10,522 bases of DNA from Spirochaetes bacterium RBG_16_67_19 (GTDB taxonomy: Bacteria > Spirochaetota > Spirochaetia > SZUA-6 > DRHE01). The stretch's first letter is position 1. Each line of letters starts with the position of its first letter. Shown here piece after piece: positions 1 through 6,975 of this stretch. Below the pieces are notes generated by a model. The model did not search any database and was not told the origin of the DNA. It saw only the letters and a list, made by a program, of their open reading frames with translations. Made by a program: the position numbers and the translations under genes. The DNA lies in contig MIBK01000198.1 of NCBI GenBank assembly GCA_001829505.1, positions 38,137 through 48,658 on the forward strand, given 5' to 3'.

Positions 1-1
1 C

Positions 2-514
2 CCGGAACGGGCCGAAACGCCCGGCTTCGAAAAGGTGATGATGGCCCGGGAATCCGGGAGCTCCGGGGCCGGCGCCCGCTCGCCGGGCTCCGGGTCGGGC
101 TCCGCCTTGCCGGGCTCCGCCCTGCAGGAGCGCCTGCTGCCGGAGATCGTTCACCAGGCCGGAATCATCTTGCGGGACGGGGGGGAAGGGGAAATCCGCC
201 TGGTGCTCAAGCCGGAACACCTGGGCTCCGTGCGCATCCGACTGCACCTGGGGGAAAGCAGTTTAGAAGGCCGGATTGTTGTCGACAATAGCAATGTGAA
301 GGAACTCCTCGAGTCCAACCTGGAGGGTCTGAAGAGCGCCCTGCGCCAGGAAGGCTACGCCACCGCCAACATCGACGTGACGGTGAGCGGGGACGGAGGA
401 AGGCGGCGGCAGATGGAGCCGGACCCCTGGGCGGTGGCCGAGCGCTCCGCCGGGGGGTTCGAGCGCCTGGCGGCGCTGGATCTGGGGTTCACCGCGGTGA
501 ACCTGCTGGCATAG
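2..514 (+). CDS. fliK: Flagellar hook-length control protein FliK, C-terminal part (5' truncated by window)
   Basis: The reading frame is open from the window edge, so only the last 170 residues are visible. A Gly/Ser/Pro/Ala-rich linker covers about visible residues 12-50. It is followed by a FliK C-terminal domain (Flg_hook family): IRLVLKPEHLGSVRIRLHL, then a segment with GRIVVDNSNVKELLES and LKSALRQEGY. The LxPExLGxVxI core is the family signature. In known systems FliK is secreted, measures hook length, and acts through this domain on FlhB to switch export from hook to filament substrates. A short Arg/Met/Pro tail follows the domain. The gene stops 16 bases before flgD, whose Shine-Dalgarno sequence begins just after the TAG. 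Fit to the operon is good because hook cap and hook genes follow. The in-frame GTG/ATG codons near position 35 are internal and not a credible start. Confidence 0.9.
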   Translation, partial: PERAETPGFEKVMMARESGSSGAGARSPGSGSGSALPGSALQERLLPEIVHQAGIILRDGGEGEIRLVLKPEHLGSVRIRLHLGESSLEGRIVVDNSNVKELLESNLEGLKSALRQEGYATANIDVTVSGDGGRRRQMEPDPWAVAERSAGGFERLAALDLGFTAVNLLA

Positions 515-530
515 AGGAGAGTGAAGGATC

Positions 531-965
531 ATGGACATCAACACGATGATCTCCGCCGATGACCTGGCGGCCCTGAGCCGCAGGGTGGAGGACTTCAACC
601 GCACCCTGACCCCGGGGCGCATTCCCCAGCCTGAGCTGGGCAAGGACGATTTCCTGAAGCTGCTGATCACCCAGCTCTCCCACCAGGACCCCACCAAGCC
701 CCTCGAGGACCGGGAGTTCGTGGCCCAGATGGCCCAGTTCTCCACCCTGGAGCAGATGACCAACATGAACGGGGAGCTCTCCAAGGTGCTGGGCCTGCTG
801 GCCCGCAGCCAGGCGGTGAACCTGCTGGGCAAGACTGTGGAGATCGCCCAGGGGCAGTCCAGCATCACCGGCCGGGTGGAGGCCATCAGCGGCAGCCAGT
901 ACCCGCAGGTAATGGTCGGCGGTCGGTACTACGACGCGAGCGAAGTTCTGAGCGTGAAGGAATAG
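531..965 (+). CDS. flgD: Flagellar hook capping protein FlgD, short form
   Basis: FlgD caps the growing hook in the periplasm and is needed for FlgE polymerisation. The conserved FlgD N-terminal domain is clear at residues 36-76: LGKDDFLKLLITQLSHQDP, then KPLEDREFVAQMAQFSTLEQM. Residues 97-144 form a short beta-rich tail (NLLGKTVEI, GRVEAISGSQYPQVMVGGRYY). At 144 residues the protein is much shorter than the enteric form of about 230 residues and lacks room for the full Tudor/fibronectin-like C-terminal part. Spirochaete FlgD proteins are also short as I recall them, so this is probably not a truncation. The start ATG has a purine-rich Shine-Dalgarno (aggagagtgaagg) directly upstream. The gene sits 16 bases after fliK and 15 before flgE, as expected for one transcript. 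Confidence 0.95.
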   Translation: MDINTMISADDLAALSRRVEDFNRTLTPGRIPQPELGKDDFLKLLITQLSHQDPTKPLEDREFVAQMAQFSTLEQMTNMNGELSKVLGLLARSQAVNLLGKTVEIAQGQSSITGRVEAISGSQYPQVMVGGRYYDASEVLSVKE

Positions 966-980
966 AGGAGGCAGGCGCAT

Positions 981-2369
981 ATGATGCGGTCGCTTTACTC
1001 CGGCGTGGCGGGGCTGCAGAACCACCAGGTGCGCATGGACGTGCTGGGGAACAACATCGCCAACGTGAATACCACGGGTTTCAAGAAGGGCCGGGTGAAC
1101 TTCCAGGACATGATCTCCCAGACCCTGTCCGGAGCGGCACGCCCCACCGACGAGGTCGGCGGGGTGAACCCCAAGCAGGTGGGCCTGGGCATGGTGATCG
1201 CCGCCATCGACACCATCCACACCCAAGGGAGCCTGCAGAGCACCGGGGTGATGACCGACCTGGCCTTGCAGGGCGAGGGGTTCTTCATTCTACAAGATGG
1301 GGAGAAGAGGTTCTACAGCCGCAACGGCGCCTTCGCCCTGGATGAGAACGGCACCCTGGTGAACCCGGCCAACGGCATGCGGGTGCAGGGCTGGCAGGCC
1401 CAGAGCGTGGGCGGGGTGACCCGCATCAACACGGCGGCGGACATCGCCGACCTGGTGATCCCCGTCGGGGGCAAGGACCCGGCGGCGGCCACCACCATGG
1501 TGCAGCTGGCCTGCAACCTGGACAAGCGCACCCCGGAAATCCCGGCCGGCGCCCCCCCGGAAGCCCTTCTGGAGGGCACCTGGACCACGACCTTCGACAT
1601 CTTCGATTCGTTCGGCAAGGTGCACAAGCTGGCCGTGAACTTCCAGAAGGTGCCGGGCCTTCCCAACCGCTGGCAGGCCCAGGTCGTGGTGGACCCGGAG
1701 GCCGAGGTGCAGACCAACACCCGGGTGGAGGTCGGGGCGGCCAACAATGCGGACAACCTCTTCTACCTGGACTTCGACAACCTGGGCAGCCTGCAGTCCG
1801 TGCTGGACGCCCAGGGCGACACCCTGGCCGACGGGGCCCTGCAGATCCAGGTGAGCTTCGACGTGCCGGATGCGGACATCCCCGAGGGCCAGGCGGCCTT
1901 CCGGCAGCTGTTCGCCTTGAACCTCGGCGAAGTCGGCTCCTACCGCAACGCGGTGACCCAGTTCGCCGAGAAGAGCTCCACCAAGGCCGTGACCCAGGAC
2001 GGCTACCCCATGGGCTACCTGGAGACCTTCAAGATCGACCAGAGCGGGGAGATCGTGGGCGTGTACACCAACGGCACCAACCGGGCCATTGGGCAGGTGG
2101 CCCTGGCCTCCTTCACCAACCCCGGCGGCCTGGAGAAGGCGGGGGAGAATACCTACGAGGTCTCCAACAACTCCGGCGACCCGCGGGTGGATGCGGCCGG
2201 GGTGGCGGGCAAGGGCAAGATCATGGCGGGCACCCTGGAGATGAGCAACGTGGACCTGGCTGCGGAGTTCACGGACATGATCGTGACCCAGCGCGGCTTC
2301 CAGGCCAACTCGCGCACGATCACCACCGCCGACCAGATGCTCCAGGAAGTGCTGACGCTCAAGAGGTAA
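981..2369 (+). CDS. flgE: Flagellar hook protein FlgE with spirochaete cross-link residues
   Basis: FlgE polymerises into the hook, the universal joint of the flagellum, which in spirochaetes lies in the periplasm. The N-terminal flagellar rod/hook motif is at residues 3-44 ([14 protein letters not shown], then [15 protein letters not shown]). The FlgE core [11 protein letters not shown] is at about 94-104, and the C-terminal domain with [12 protein letters not shown] is near the end. The length of 462 residues is typical of spirochaete FlgE. The protein has a single cysteine, Cys178, followed by Asn179, with Lys165 thirteen residues before. This matches the positions known for the lysinoalanine cross-link of Treponema denticola FlgE, and Thr334 is also present at the number I recall as catalytic there. 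GAGGAGG sits 9 bases before the ATG. A second ATG follows immediately, and either could be used. Confidence 0.97.
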   Translation: MMRSLYSGVAGLQNHQVRMDVLGNNIANVNTTGFKKGRVNFQDMISQTLSGAARPTDEVGGVNPKQVGLGMVIAAIDTIHTQGSLQSTGVMTDLALQGEGFFILQDGEKRFYSRNGAFALDENGTLVNPANGMRVQGWQAQSVGGVTRINTAADIADLVIPVGGKDPAAATTMVQLACNLDKRTPEIPAGAPPEALLEGTWTTTFDIFDSFGKVHKLAVNFQKVPGLPNRWQAQVVVDPEAEVQTNTRVEVGAANNADNLFYLDFDNLGSLQSVLDAQGDTLADGALQIQVSFDVPDADIPEGQAAFRQLFALNLGEVGSYRNAVTQFAEKSSTKAVTQDGYPMGYLETFKIDQSGEIVGVYTNGTNRAIGQVALASFTNPGGLEKAGENTYEVSNNSGDPRVDAAGVAGKGKIMAGTLEMSNVDLAAEFTDMIVTQRGFQANSRTITTADQMLQEVLTLKR

Positions 2370-2398
2370 AAGGGGTATAAGAGGGGTGGTATAGCCGG

Positions 2399-2596
2399 AT
2401 GATCGAGGTGACCAGGCTGGACGGGAAGACCTTCTATTTGAACCCGCATCAGATCGAGTACGTGGAGTGCAACCCCGACACCACCCTGATCATGCTGTCC
2501 GGGAAGCACCTGGTGGTGCGCGAGAGCTACGACCAGGTTTTTGAGCGGATCGTGGGCTACCGCCGGCTGATCGGCGCTTTCAAGAGCGAGGAGTAG
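2399..2596 (+). CDS. flbD: FlbD/SwrD family flagellar protein
   Basis: This small 65-residue protein belongs to the FlbD family (SwrD in Bacillus). It is recognised by the start MIEVTRLDGKTFYLNPHQIE followed by VE-NPDTTLIMLSGKHLVVRES. The family is almost always encoded between flgE and motA, exactly as here. In Bacillus subtilis SwrD raises stator-driven power or torque; in spirochaetes its role is not well defined. No membrane segment or signal peptide is visible, so it is probably cytoplasmic. A GAGGGGTGG element sits about 9 bases before the ATG. The 29-base spacer after flgE is A/G-rich and carries two similar blocks (AGGGGTATAAG and AGGGGTGGTATAG). The gene ends 5 bases before motA, and its last codons contain motA's Shine-Dalgarno, so translation of the two is probably linked. 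Confidence 0.92.
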   Translation: MIEVTRLDGKTFYLNPHQIEYVECNPDTTLIMLSGKHLVVRESYDQVFERIVGYRRLIGAFKSEE

Positions 2597-2601
2597 CAGC
2601 A

Positions 2602-3384
2602 GTGGACCTGGGCGTCTTCATAGGGCTTATCGGGGGAGTGGCTCTCACCATCCTGGGCATCATCTGGGGCGGCGGGCGCCTGGGGGCCTTTGTCAGCATT
2701 TCCTCCGTCGTGATCACCGTGGGCGGGGCCCTGGCCTCGCTGTTCGTGGGCCACCCCCTGAGCCGGGTGCTGAGCATGGTCACCTACCTGCGCCTGACTC
2801 TGCGCACGCCCAACTTCCAGGAGGAGCGCCTGATCAGCCAGCTGGTGACCTTCTCGGAGAAGGCCCGCCGCGAGGGCCTGCTGGCCCTGGAGGACGACCT
2901 GGAGGAGCTGGAGGACGAGTTCTTGAGGAAGGGCATCCAGCTGGTGGTCGACGGCACGGACCCGGAGATCATCAAGAACATCCTGTTCAACGAGCTGAAC
3001 CAGATCCAGGCCCGCCACCAGCACGGGATCCTGCTGATCGACGACCTGTCCAAACAGGCCCCGGCCTTCGGCATGATCGGCACCATCATGGGCCTGGTGA
3101 TCATGCTGGCCCGCATCGAGGACCGCTCCACCATCGGCCAGGGCATGGCGGTGGCCCTGCTCACCACCTTCTACGGGGCCATGCTCTCCTACCTGGTGTT
3201 CGGCCCCTTGAGGAAGAAGCTGGAGGACCGCGACGGGGCGGAGGTGCTGGTCAAGGAGATCATGATCGAGGGGATCCTCTCGATACAGGGAGGGGACAAC
3301 CCGCGCATCCTGGAGGAGAAGCTGCTGTGCATGCTGCCGCCGGCCAGACGCGAGGCGGTGCGGCAGCAGGCGGTCAAGGAATAG
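2602..3384 (+). CDS. motA: Flagellar motor stator protein MotA
   Basis: MotA is the inner-membrane stator subunit that surrounds the MotB dimer and pushes on the rotor protein FliG. The 260-residue protein has four membrane segments: about residues 3-22, 30-50, 152-171 and 181-201. The cytoplasmic loop carries the charged cluster with Arg89, Arg90 and Glu97 (EKARREGLLALEDD), the region that contacts FliG in other species. The two conserved prolines of the family are present as Pro154 (QAPAFGMIGTIMG) and Pro202 (FGPLRKKLE). The start is GTG. It is supported by GAGGAG 8 bases upstream, inside the end of flbD, and by a hydrophobic N-terminus beginning at once (MDLGVFIGLIGG). It is followed 7 bases later by motB, with which it forms the ion channel. 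Confidence 0.96.
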   Translation: MDLGVFIGLIGGVALTILGIIWGGGRLGAFVSISSVVITVGGALASLFVGHPLSRVLSMVTYLRLTLRTPNFQEERLISQLVTFSEKARREGLLALEDDLEELEDEFLRKGIQLVVDGTDPEIIKNILFNELNQIQARHQHGILLIDDLSKQAPAFGMIGTIMGLVIMLARIEDRSTIGQGMAVALLTTFYGAMLSYLVFGPLRKKLEDRDGAEVLVKEIMIEGILSIQGGDNPRILEEKLLCMLPPARREAVRQQAVKE

Positions 3385-3391
3385 GAGCGCG

Positions 3392-4129
3392 ATGGCCACC
3401 CCGAAGAAGTTCAAAAAGAAGCACGAGGAAGGGCAGCCGCTGTGGCTGCTTTCCTATTCTGATCTGGTCACCCAGCTGCTGGTCTTCTTCGTCATGCTGT
3501 ACGCCATCTCCGGGGATACCCTGAACGTGGCGGAGATGCGCCTGCTGCTGTCGGCCTTCACGGGGTTGGGCAACTACCGGGGCGGCAACACCCTGCAGGT
3601 CGGGCGCCTGGCCGAGCTGGGGCACACGGTGATGAGCCTGCCCTCCGCCGAGCGGGGGCGCTCCCTGGGCCGGGCCCGGCAGACCGCGGTTTCGGTGTTC
3701 GCCCCCGAGCTGAAGACCAAGAAGGTGCGGGTCATGGAGGACGAGCGGGGGCTGGTGATCAGCCTGGCGGCGGACGCCTTTTTCGAGCCGGCCAGCGGGC
3801 AGGTGCGCATCGAGGAGGCGCGGGCGGTGCTGCAGAAGGCCTCCTCCCTGCTTTCCTCCCCGGAGTTCAGCGGGCGCAAGTTCCGCATCGAGGGACACAC
3901 GGACAGCCTGGCCACGGACCCGGCCGGGCCCTATCCCACCAATTGGGAGCTGTCCACCGCCCGGGCCACCAACGTGCTGCACTACCTGGTGGACTTCGGG
4001 GTGAACGAAAGGCAGTTCCAGGTGGCCGGGTTCGCGGACACGGTGCCCCTGGCGGCCAACGACAGCCCCGAGGGCCGGGCCTACAACCGGCGGGTGGACA
4101 TCGTGCTGCTCTCGCCGGGGCACCTATAG
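3392..4129 (+). CDS. motB: Flagellar motor stator protein MotB
   Basis: MotB anchors the stator to peptidoglycan and carries the ion-binding aspartate. After a Lys-rich cytoplasmic start (KKFKKKH) comes one membrane segment at about residues 17-39. It contains Asp24 in the context SYSDLVTQLLVFFVMLY, which corresponds to the proton-binding Asp32 of Escherichia coli MotB. Residues 41-60 are likely the plug/linker. The C-terminal OmpA-like peptidoglycan-binding domain shows GHTDS at 168-172, NWELSTARA at 184-192 and NRRVDI at 232-237. The length of 245 residues is normal. The coupling ion cannot be decided from the sequence. AGGAG lies 5 bases before the ATG, overlapping the motA stop region. 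A short hairpin begins on the last base of the stop codon, and the longest spacer of this window (87 bases) follows. Confidence 0.96.
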   Translation: MATPKKFKKKHEEGQPLWLLSYSDLVTQLLVFFVMLYAISGDTLNVAEMRLLLSAFTGLGNYRGGNTLQVGRLAELGHTVMSLPSAERGRSLGRARQTAVSVFAPELKTKKVRVMEDERGLVISLAADAFFEPASGQVRIEEARAVLQKASSLLSSPEFSGRKFRIEGHTDSLATDPAGPYPTNWELSTARATNVLHYLVDFGVNERQFQVAGFADTVPLAANDSPEGRAYNRRVDIVLLSPGHL

Positions 4130-4143
4130 GCTGCCTAGCAGCC
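4129..4143 (+). other. Hairpin at the motB stop codon, with a competing downstream arm
   Basis: A perfect 6-bp inverted repeat, GGCTGC-CTA-GCAGCC, starts on the G of the motB TAG stop. The right arm can instead pair with GGCTG at 4158-4162, so two mutually exclusive stems are possible. An 8-bp palindrome, CTGGCCAG, lies at 4149-4156. There is no T run after the stem, so a classical terminator is unlikely. It could be an RNA processing, stability or attenuation element. The function is inference only. Confidence 0.4.
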
Positions 4144-4170
4144 ATGAACTGGCCAGCGGCTGTGAGGGGT

Positions 4171-4199
4171 TTGAAGTGTGGGCGGATTTTTGCTAACCT
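4171..4199 (+). promoter_or_regulatory. Candidate sigma-70-type promoter upstream of fliL
   Basis: TTGAAG (4171-4176) and TAACCT (4194-4199) are 17 bases apart, and TG one base upstream of the second hexamer resembles an extended -10. Only 4 and 3 of 6 positions match consensus. The region is A/T-richer than the surrounding DNA and lies in the longest intergenic gap here. Transcription would start about 10 bases before the fliL ATG, leaving a very short leader. It is a weak call. Confidence 0.3.
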
Positions 4200-4216
4200 T
4201 CCAGGGAGAGTGACCC

Positions 4217-4771
4217 ATGTCGGATGAAGAGGGCTTGAGTTTAGAGGACGTCGGGACGGGCGGGGAGGAAACCGCGCCGGAGGGCAAGAAGGCCGGCTTT
4301 CTGCCCAGCTTTCTGATCCGCATCCTCAAGTGGGTGGCCATCGGCCTGGGTTTCGTCATCCTGGGGGTGACCACCACGGTCATCACCTTCCGGATCGTGA
4401 ACCAGAACCGCAGCGCCACGGCGCTGCCGACCCTCTCGGAGGAGTACCAGGCCACCCGGCCGCCCCTGCAGTACGACGACACCCTGGAGGAGATCCGCGG
4501 GGTGACCTCCGACGAGGAGCCGGGCATCTTCTCGGCCAAGATCAGCATGGGCTTCGACGCCGAGAGCAAGACCGTGGCCTTCGAGCTGTCCGCCCGCAAG
4601 CGGGAAATCCAGAACATCGTCTTCCTGTACCTGAGCGGAAGGACCAAGGCCGAGCTGCGGCCCGACCGCTACACCCAGATCCTGGAGGATCTGAAGAACA
4701 ACATCAACAAGGTCATGCGCGAAGGCAAGCTCAAGGAAGTGGCGTTCCGGGAGTTCGTGGTCGCCCAGTAG
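4217..4771 (+). CDS. fliL: Flagellar basal body-associated protein FliL
   Basis: FliL is a single-pass inner-membrane protein that surrounds or supports the stator; in spirochaetes it helps stator recruitment and orientation of the periplasmic flagella. The 184-residue protein has an acidic N-terminus, a basic stretch (GKKAG), one membrane segment at about residues 33-60 (ILKWVAIGLGFVILGVTTTV) and a periplasmic FliL domain from about 100 to the end. The domain ends in the typical ILEDLKNNINKVM followed by VAFREFVVAQ. GGGAGAG lies about 7 bases before the ATG. A 23-base GTG-proximal overlap with a small upstream frame is not meaningful. Unlike its neighbours, fliL is preceded by an 87-base spacer with a hairpin and a possible promoter, so it may have an extra transcription start. 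fliM follows after 9 bases. Confidence 0.93.
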   Translation: MSDEEGLSLEDVGTGGEETAPEGKKAGFLPSFLIRILKWVAIGLGFVILGVTTTVITFRIVNQNRSATALPTLSEEYQATRPPLQYDDTLEEIRGVTSDEEPGIFSAKISMGFDAESKTVAFELSARKREIQNIVFLYLSGRTKAELRPDRYTQILEDLKNNINKVMREGKLKEVAFREFVVAQ

Positions 4772-4780
4772 GGGGAGGCA

Positions 4781-5812
4781 ATGGCGGAAGTTCTCTCGCA
4801 GGACGAAATAGACCAGCTCCTGTCGGCGATCTCGGCCGGGGAGATCTCCACCGAGGAGGTCCACCAGCCCAAGGATCAACGCAAGATCAAGATCTACGAC
4901 TTCAAGCGCCCCGACAAGTTCTCCAAGGACCAGATCCGCACCGTCTCGATCATGCACGAGACCTTCGCCCGCCTGACCACCACCTCCCTTTCCGCCCAGC
5001 TGCGCAGCCTGGTGCACGTGCACGTGGCCTCCGTGGACCAGCTCACCTACGAGGAGTTCATCCGCTCCATCCCCAACCCGACCACCCTGGCGGTGGTGGA
5101 CATGGACCCCCTGAAAGGGTCGGCCATCCTGGAAATCGACCCGGCCATCACCTTCTCGATCATCGACCGCCTGTTCGGGGGCCAGGGGGAGGGGGCCAAG
5201 TTCTCCCGCGAGCTCACCGACATCGAGCAGTCGGTCATGGAGGGGATCATCGTGCGGGTGCTGGGCAACCTGCGCGAGAGCTGGAGCACGGTCATCGACC
5301 TGCGCCCCCGCCTGGGGGGCATCGAGACCAACCCCCAGTTCGCCGGCATCGTGCCCCCTTCCGAGATGGTGGTGCTGGTCACCCTGGAGACCAAGGTCGG
5401 CGAGGTGGAGGGGATGATGAACCTGTGCATCCCCTACCTGACCATCGAGCCGATCATCTCCAAGCTCTCCGCCCAGTACTGGTACTCCTCGGTGCGCCGG
5501 GGGACCACCACGGAGAACCTGAACATCCTCCGCGACCGCTTGAGCACGGTCTCGGTGACCCTGAGCGCGGAGGTGGGCAACATGGACATCCCGGTGCGCG
5601 ACGTGCTGGCCCTGCGCCCCGGGGACATCATCCGCCTGGACTCGGTGCGGGTGGCCGACCCCATGCCCCTGAAGGTGGGGGATCGCAAGAAATTCCTGTG
5701 CCGGCCGGGGGTGCTGGGCAACAAGCTGGCCGTGCAGATCGTGAAGAAACTTGAGGAGATCGAGCAGGCGGAGTTCGAGGAACTGGCCACCGGTCTGGAG
5801 GAAGAATCATGA
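4781..5812 (+). CDS. fliM: Flagellar motor switch protein FliM
   Basis: FliM is the middle C-ring protein that binds phosphorylated CheY and sets the direction of rotation. The CheY-P-binding peptide is at the N-terminus, residues 5-14 (LSQDEIDQLL). The CheC-like middle domain, which touches FliG, includes the conserved GGQG at residues 133-136 (RLFGGQGEG). The C-terminal SpoA/FliN-like domain includes VRDVLALRPGDIIRLD and a final basic segment. The length of 343 residues is normal. The ATG has an excellent GGGGGAGG three bases upstream of the start, beginning right after the fliL stop. The last codons overlap the start of fliN as ATGA, indicating translational coupling of the two switch proteins. 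Confidence 0.97.
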   Translation: MAEVLSQDEIDQLLSAISAGEISTEEVHQPKDQRKIKIYDFKRPDKFSKDQIRTVSIMHETFARLTTTSLSAQLRSLVHVHVASVDQLTYEEFIRSIPNPTTLAVVDMDPLKGSAILEIDPAITFSIIDRLFGGQGEGAKFSRELTDIEQSVMEGIIVRVLGNLRESWSTVIDLRPRLGGIETNPQFAGIVPPSEMVVLVTLETKVGEVEGMMNLCIPYLTIEPIISKLSAQYWYSSVRRGTTTENLNILRDRLSTVSVTLSAEVGNMDIPVRDVLALRPGDIIRLDSVRVADPMPLKVGDRKKFLCRPGVLGNKLAVQIVKKLEEIEQAEFEELATGLEEES

Positions 5813-6936
5813 GCGACGGATCCCTTTCCCAGGACGAAATCGACGCCTTGCTGCAGGAGACGGACAACCTGGAGATCGACACCGGCGGCGGCCTGGAAGG
5901 CCTGCTGGGGGAGAAGGAGCGCGGGCAGTTCCTGCGCCTGCTGGAGGGACTGGTCGGGGCCCAGGCTTCCAACCTCTCCATCCTGACCCGCAAGAGCGTG
6001 AACCTGGACAAGCCCACCCTGCAGGTGGTCTCCGGCGAGGATTTGAGCGCCAGCCTGCCGGCCGAGCTGGTCGACGTGAAGATCGACTTCAGCGAGGGGC
6101 TGCGCGGGGAGCACTCCTACCTGCTGGACCTGGGCACCGCCCAGGCCATCGCCGGGCTGATGATGGGACAGGCGGGGGTGGAGATGGACGACGCCGCCCT
6201 CTCCGCCGTGGCCGAGGCCCTCTCCCAGATGAGCGGCCCGGTGGCCAGCGAGATCGGCAACCAGATATCCCGCACGGTGAAGACCGCGCCCCCTGATTTC
6301 CAGCGGGCTTCCAGGGACCAGGCCCGCTTCCCCCAGGGGGAGGCCATCGTCAAGGTGGAGTACCCCATCCTGGTGGAAGGACAGGCCCCTTCGCGCCTGA
6401 CGGAGCTGTATTCCCTGGCCCTGGTGAAGGAAATCGCGGGCAGCCTGCCGGCCGCGGGACAGCCGGCGGCGGCCGCCGGCCTGGCGGCCTCCTTCGCGCA
6501 AGGCGCCCGCGCTCAAGGCGCGGCGCCGGCGGCGGCCCGCGGCTTGGGCGCGCCCCCGTCGGGGGCGGGCATGACCTTCGGCCAGAGCTTCGGCTCCGCC
6601 GGCAATCCGGCGGTGCCTCCGAACGTGCAGCCCGTGCAGTTCGCCAACCTGCAGGGAGGCGGCTTGCCGGCGGAGTCGGGCAACATCGGCCTGCTCATGG
6701 ACGTGTTCATGGAGCTCACCGTGGAGCTGGGGCGCACGCGGAAGCTGATCCGGGAGATCCTGGGGATCGGGGAAGGCACCATCATCGAGCTGGACAAGCT
6801 GGCCGGCGAGCCGGTGGACATCCTGGTCAACCACAAGCTCATCGCCAAGGGCGAGGTCGTGGTGATCGACGAGAACTTCGGGGTGCGCGTCACGGAAATC
6901 GTGTCGCCGATGCAGCGCATGGGGGACCTGACCTGA
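5809..6936 (+). CDS. fliY: Flagellar motor switch protein FliN, large CheC-containing FliY form
   Basis: This C-ring protein forms the base of the switch and docks export ATPase components. Its 375 residues divide into four parts. Residues 5-16 are a CheY-binding-like peptide (SLSQDEIDALLQ) nearly identical to that of FliM. Residues 35-205 are a CheC-like domain. Residues 211-290 are an Ala/Gly/Pro-rich linker, and residues 291-375 are the FliN/SpoA domain (VELGRTRKLIREIL, LDKLAGEPVDILVN). The short FliN of enterics and Borrelia has only the last part, so this is the form named FliY in Treponema and Bacillus. The CheC phosphatase motif [DS]xxxExxN-x22-P is only partly kept. The second site has Ser132, Glu136 and Pro162 but Ser139 in place of Asn, and the first site is lost (Glu46, Val49). 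Phosphatase activity on CheY is therefore doubtful. The gene overlaps fliM by 4 bases. Confidence 0.93.
   Translation: MSDGSLSQDEIDALLQETDNLEIDTGGGLEGLLGEKERGQFLRLLEGLVGAQASNLSILTRKSVNLDKPTLQVVSGEDLSASLPAELVDVKIDFSEGLRGEHSYLLDLGTAQAIAGLMMGQAGVEMDDAALSAVAEALSQMSGPVASEIGNQISRTVKTAPPDFQRASRDQARFPQGEAIVKVEYPILVEGQAPSRLTELYSLALVKEIAGSLPAAGQPAAAAGLAASFAQGARAQGAAPAAARGLGAPPSGAGMTFGQSFGSAGNPAVPPNVQPVQFANLQGGGLPAESGNIGLLMDVFMELTVELGRTRKLIREILGIGEGTIIELDKLAGEPVDILVNHKLIAKGEVVVIDENFGVRVTEIVSPMQRMGDLT
6462..6480. repeat. GC-rich inverted repeat inside the FliN/FliY linker
   Basis: The arms GCCGGCGGC (6462-6470) and GCCGCCGGC (6472-6480) are exact complements around one base. A hairpin with a 7-bp stem and 5-base loop is possible. 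It falls in codons for the Ala-rich linker between the CheC-like and FliN domains, so it may just reflect GCC/GGC codon use. Confidence 0.5.
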
Positions 6937-6946
6937 AGCAGAGCAT

Positions 6947-6975
6947 TTGACGAAGGGCGCTTAATATCGTAGAAT
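6947..6975 (+). promoter_or_regulatory. Sigma-70-type promoter for fliO and downstream export genes
   Basis: TTGACG (6947-6952, 5 of 6 to consensus) and TAGAAT (6970-6975, 5 of 6) are separated by exactly 17 bases, the optimal spacing. They lie in a locally A/T-rich spacer between fliN and fliO. The predicted start of transcription is about 6982, some 30 bases before the TTG of fliO. It would drive fliO-fliP-fliQ-fliR-flhB apart from the upstream genes. No start-site data are available, but the match is strong for G+C-rich DNA. Confidence 0.65.

Noticed and set aside
4129..4143. Rho-independent terminator after motB
   Set aside because: The stem is short and no T run follows it; the only T-rich stretch (4187-4191) is more than 40 bases away.
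4144..4227. Small + strand frame of 27 codons in the motB-fliL spacer
   Set aside because: It has no ribosome binding site before its ATG, it overlaps the fliL start, and its translation has no recognisable features.
4330..5754. Long + strand frame overlapping fliL and fliM
   Set aside because: It is a frame-shifted shadow of fliL and fliM with Arg/Gly/Pro-rich translation; both true frames show strong family motifs.
5434..6834. Long - strand frame opposite fliM and fliN/fliY
   Set aside because: It is antisense to two well-supported genes, is His/Gln/Gly-rich, and has no domain or ribosome binding site.
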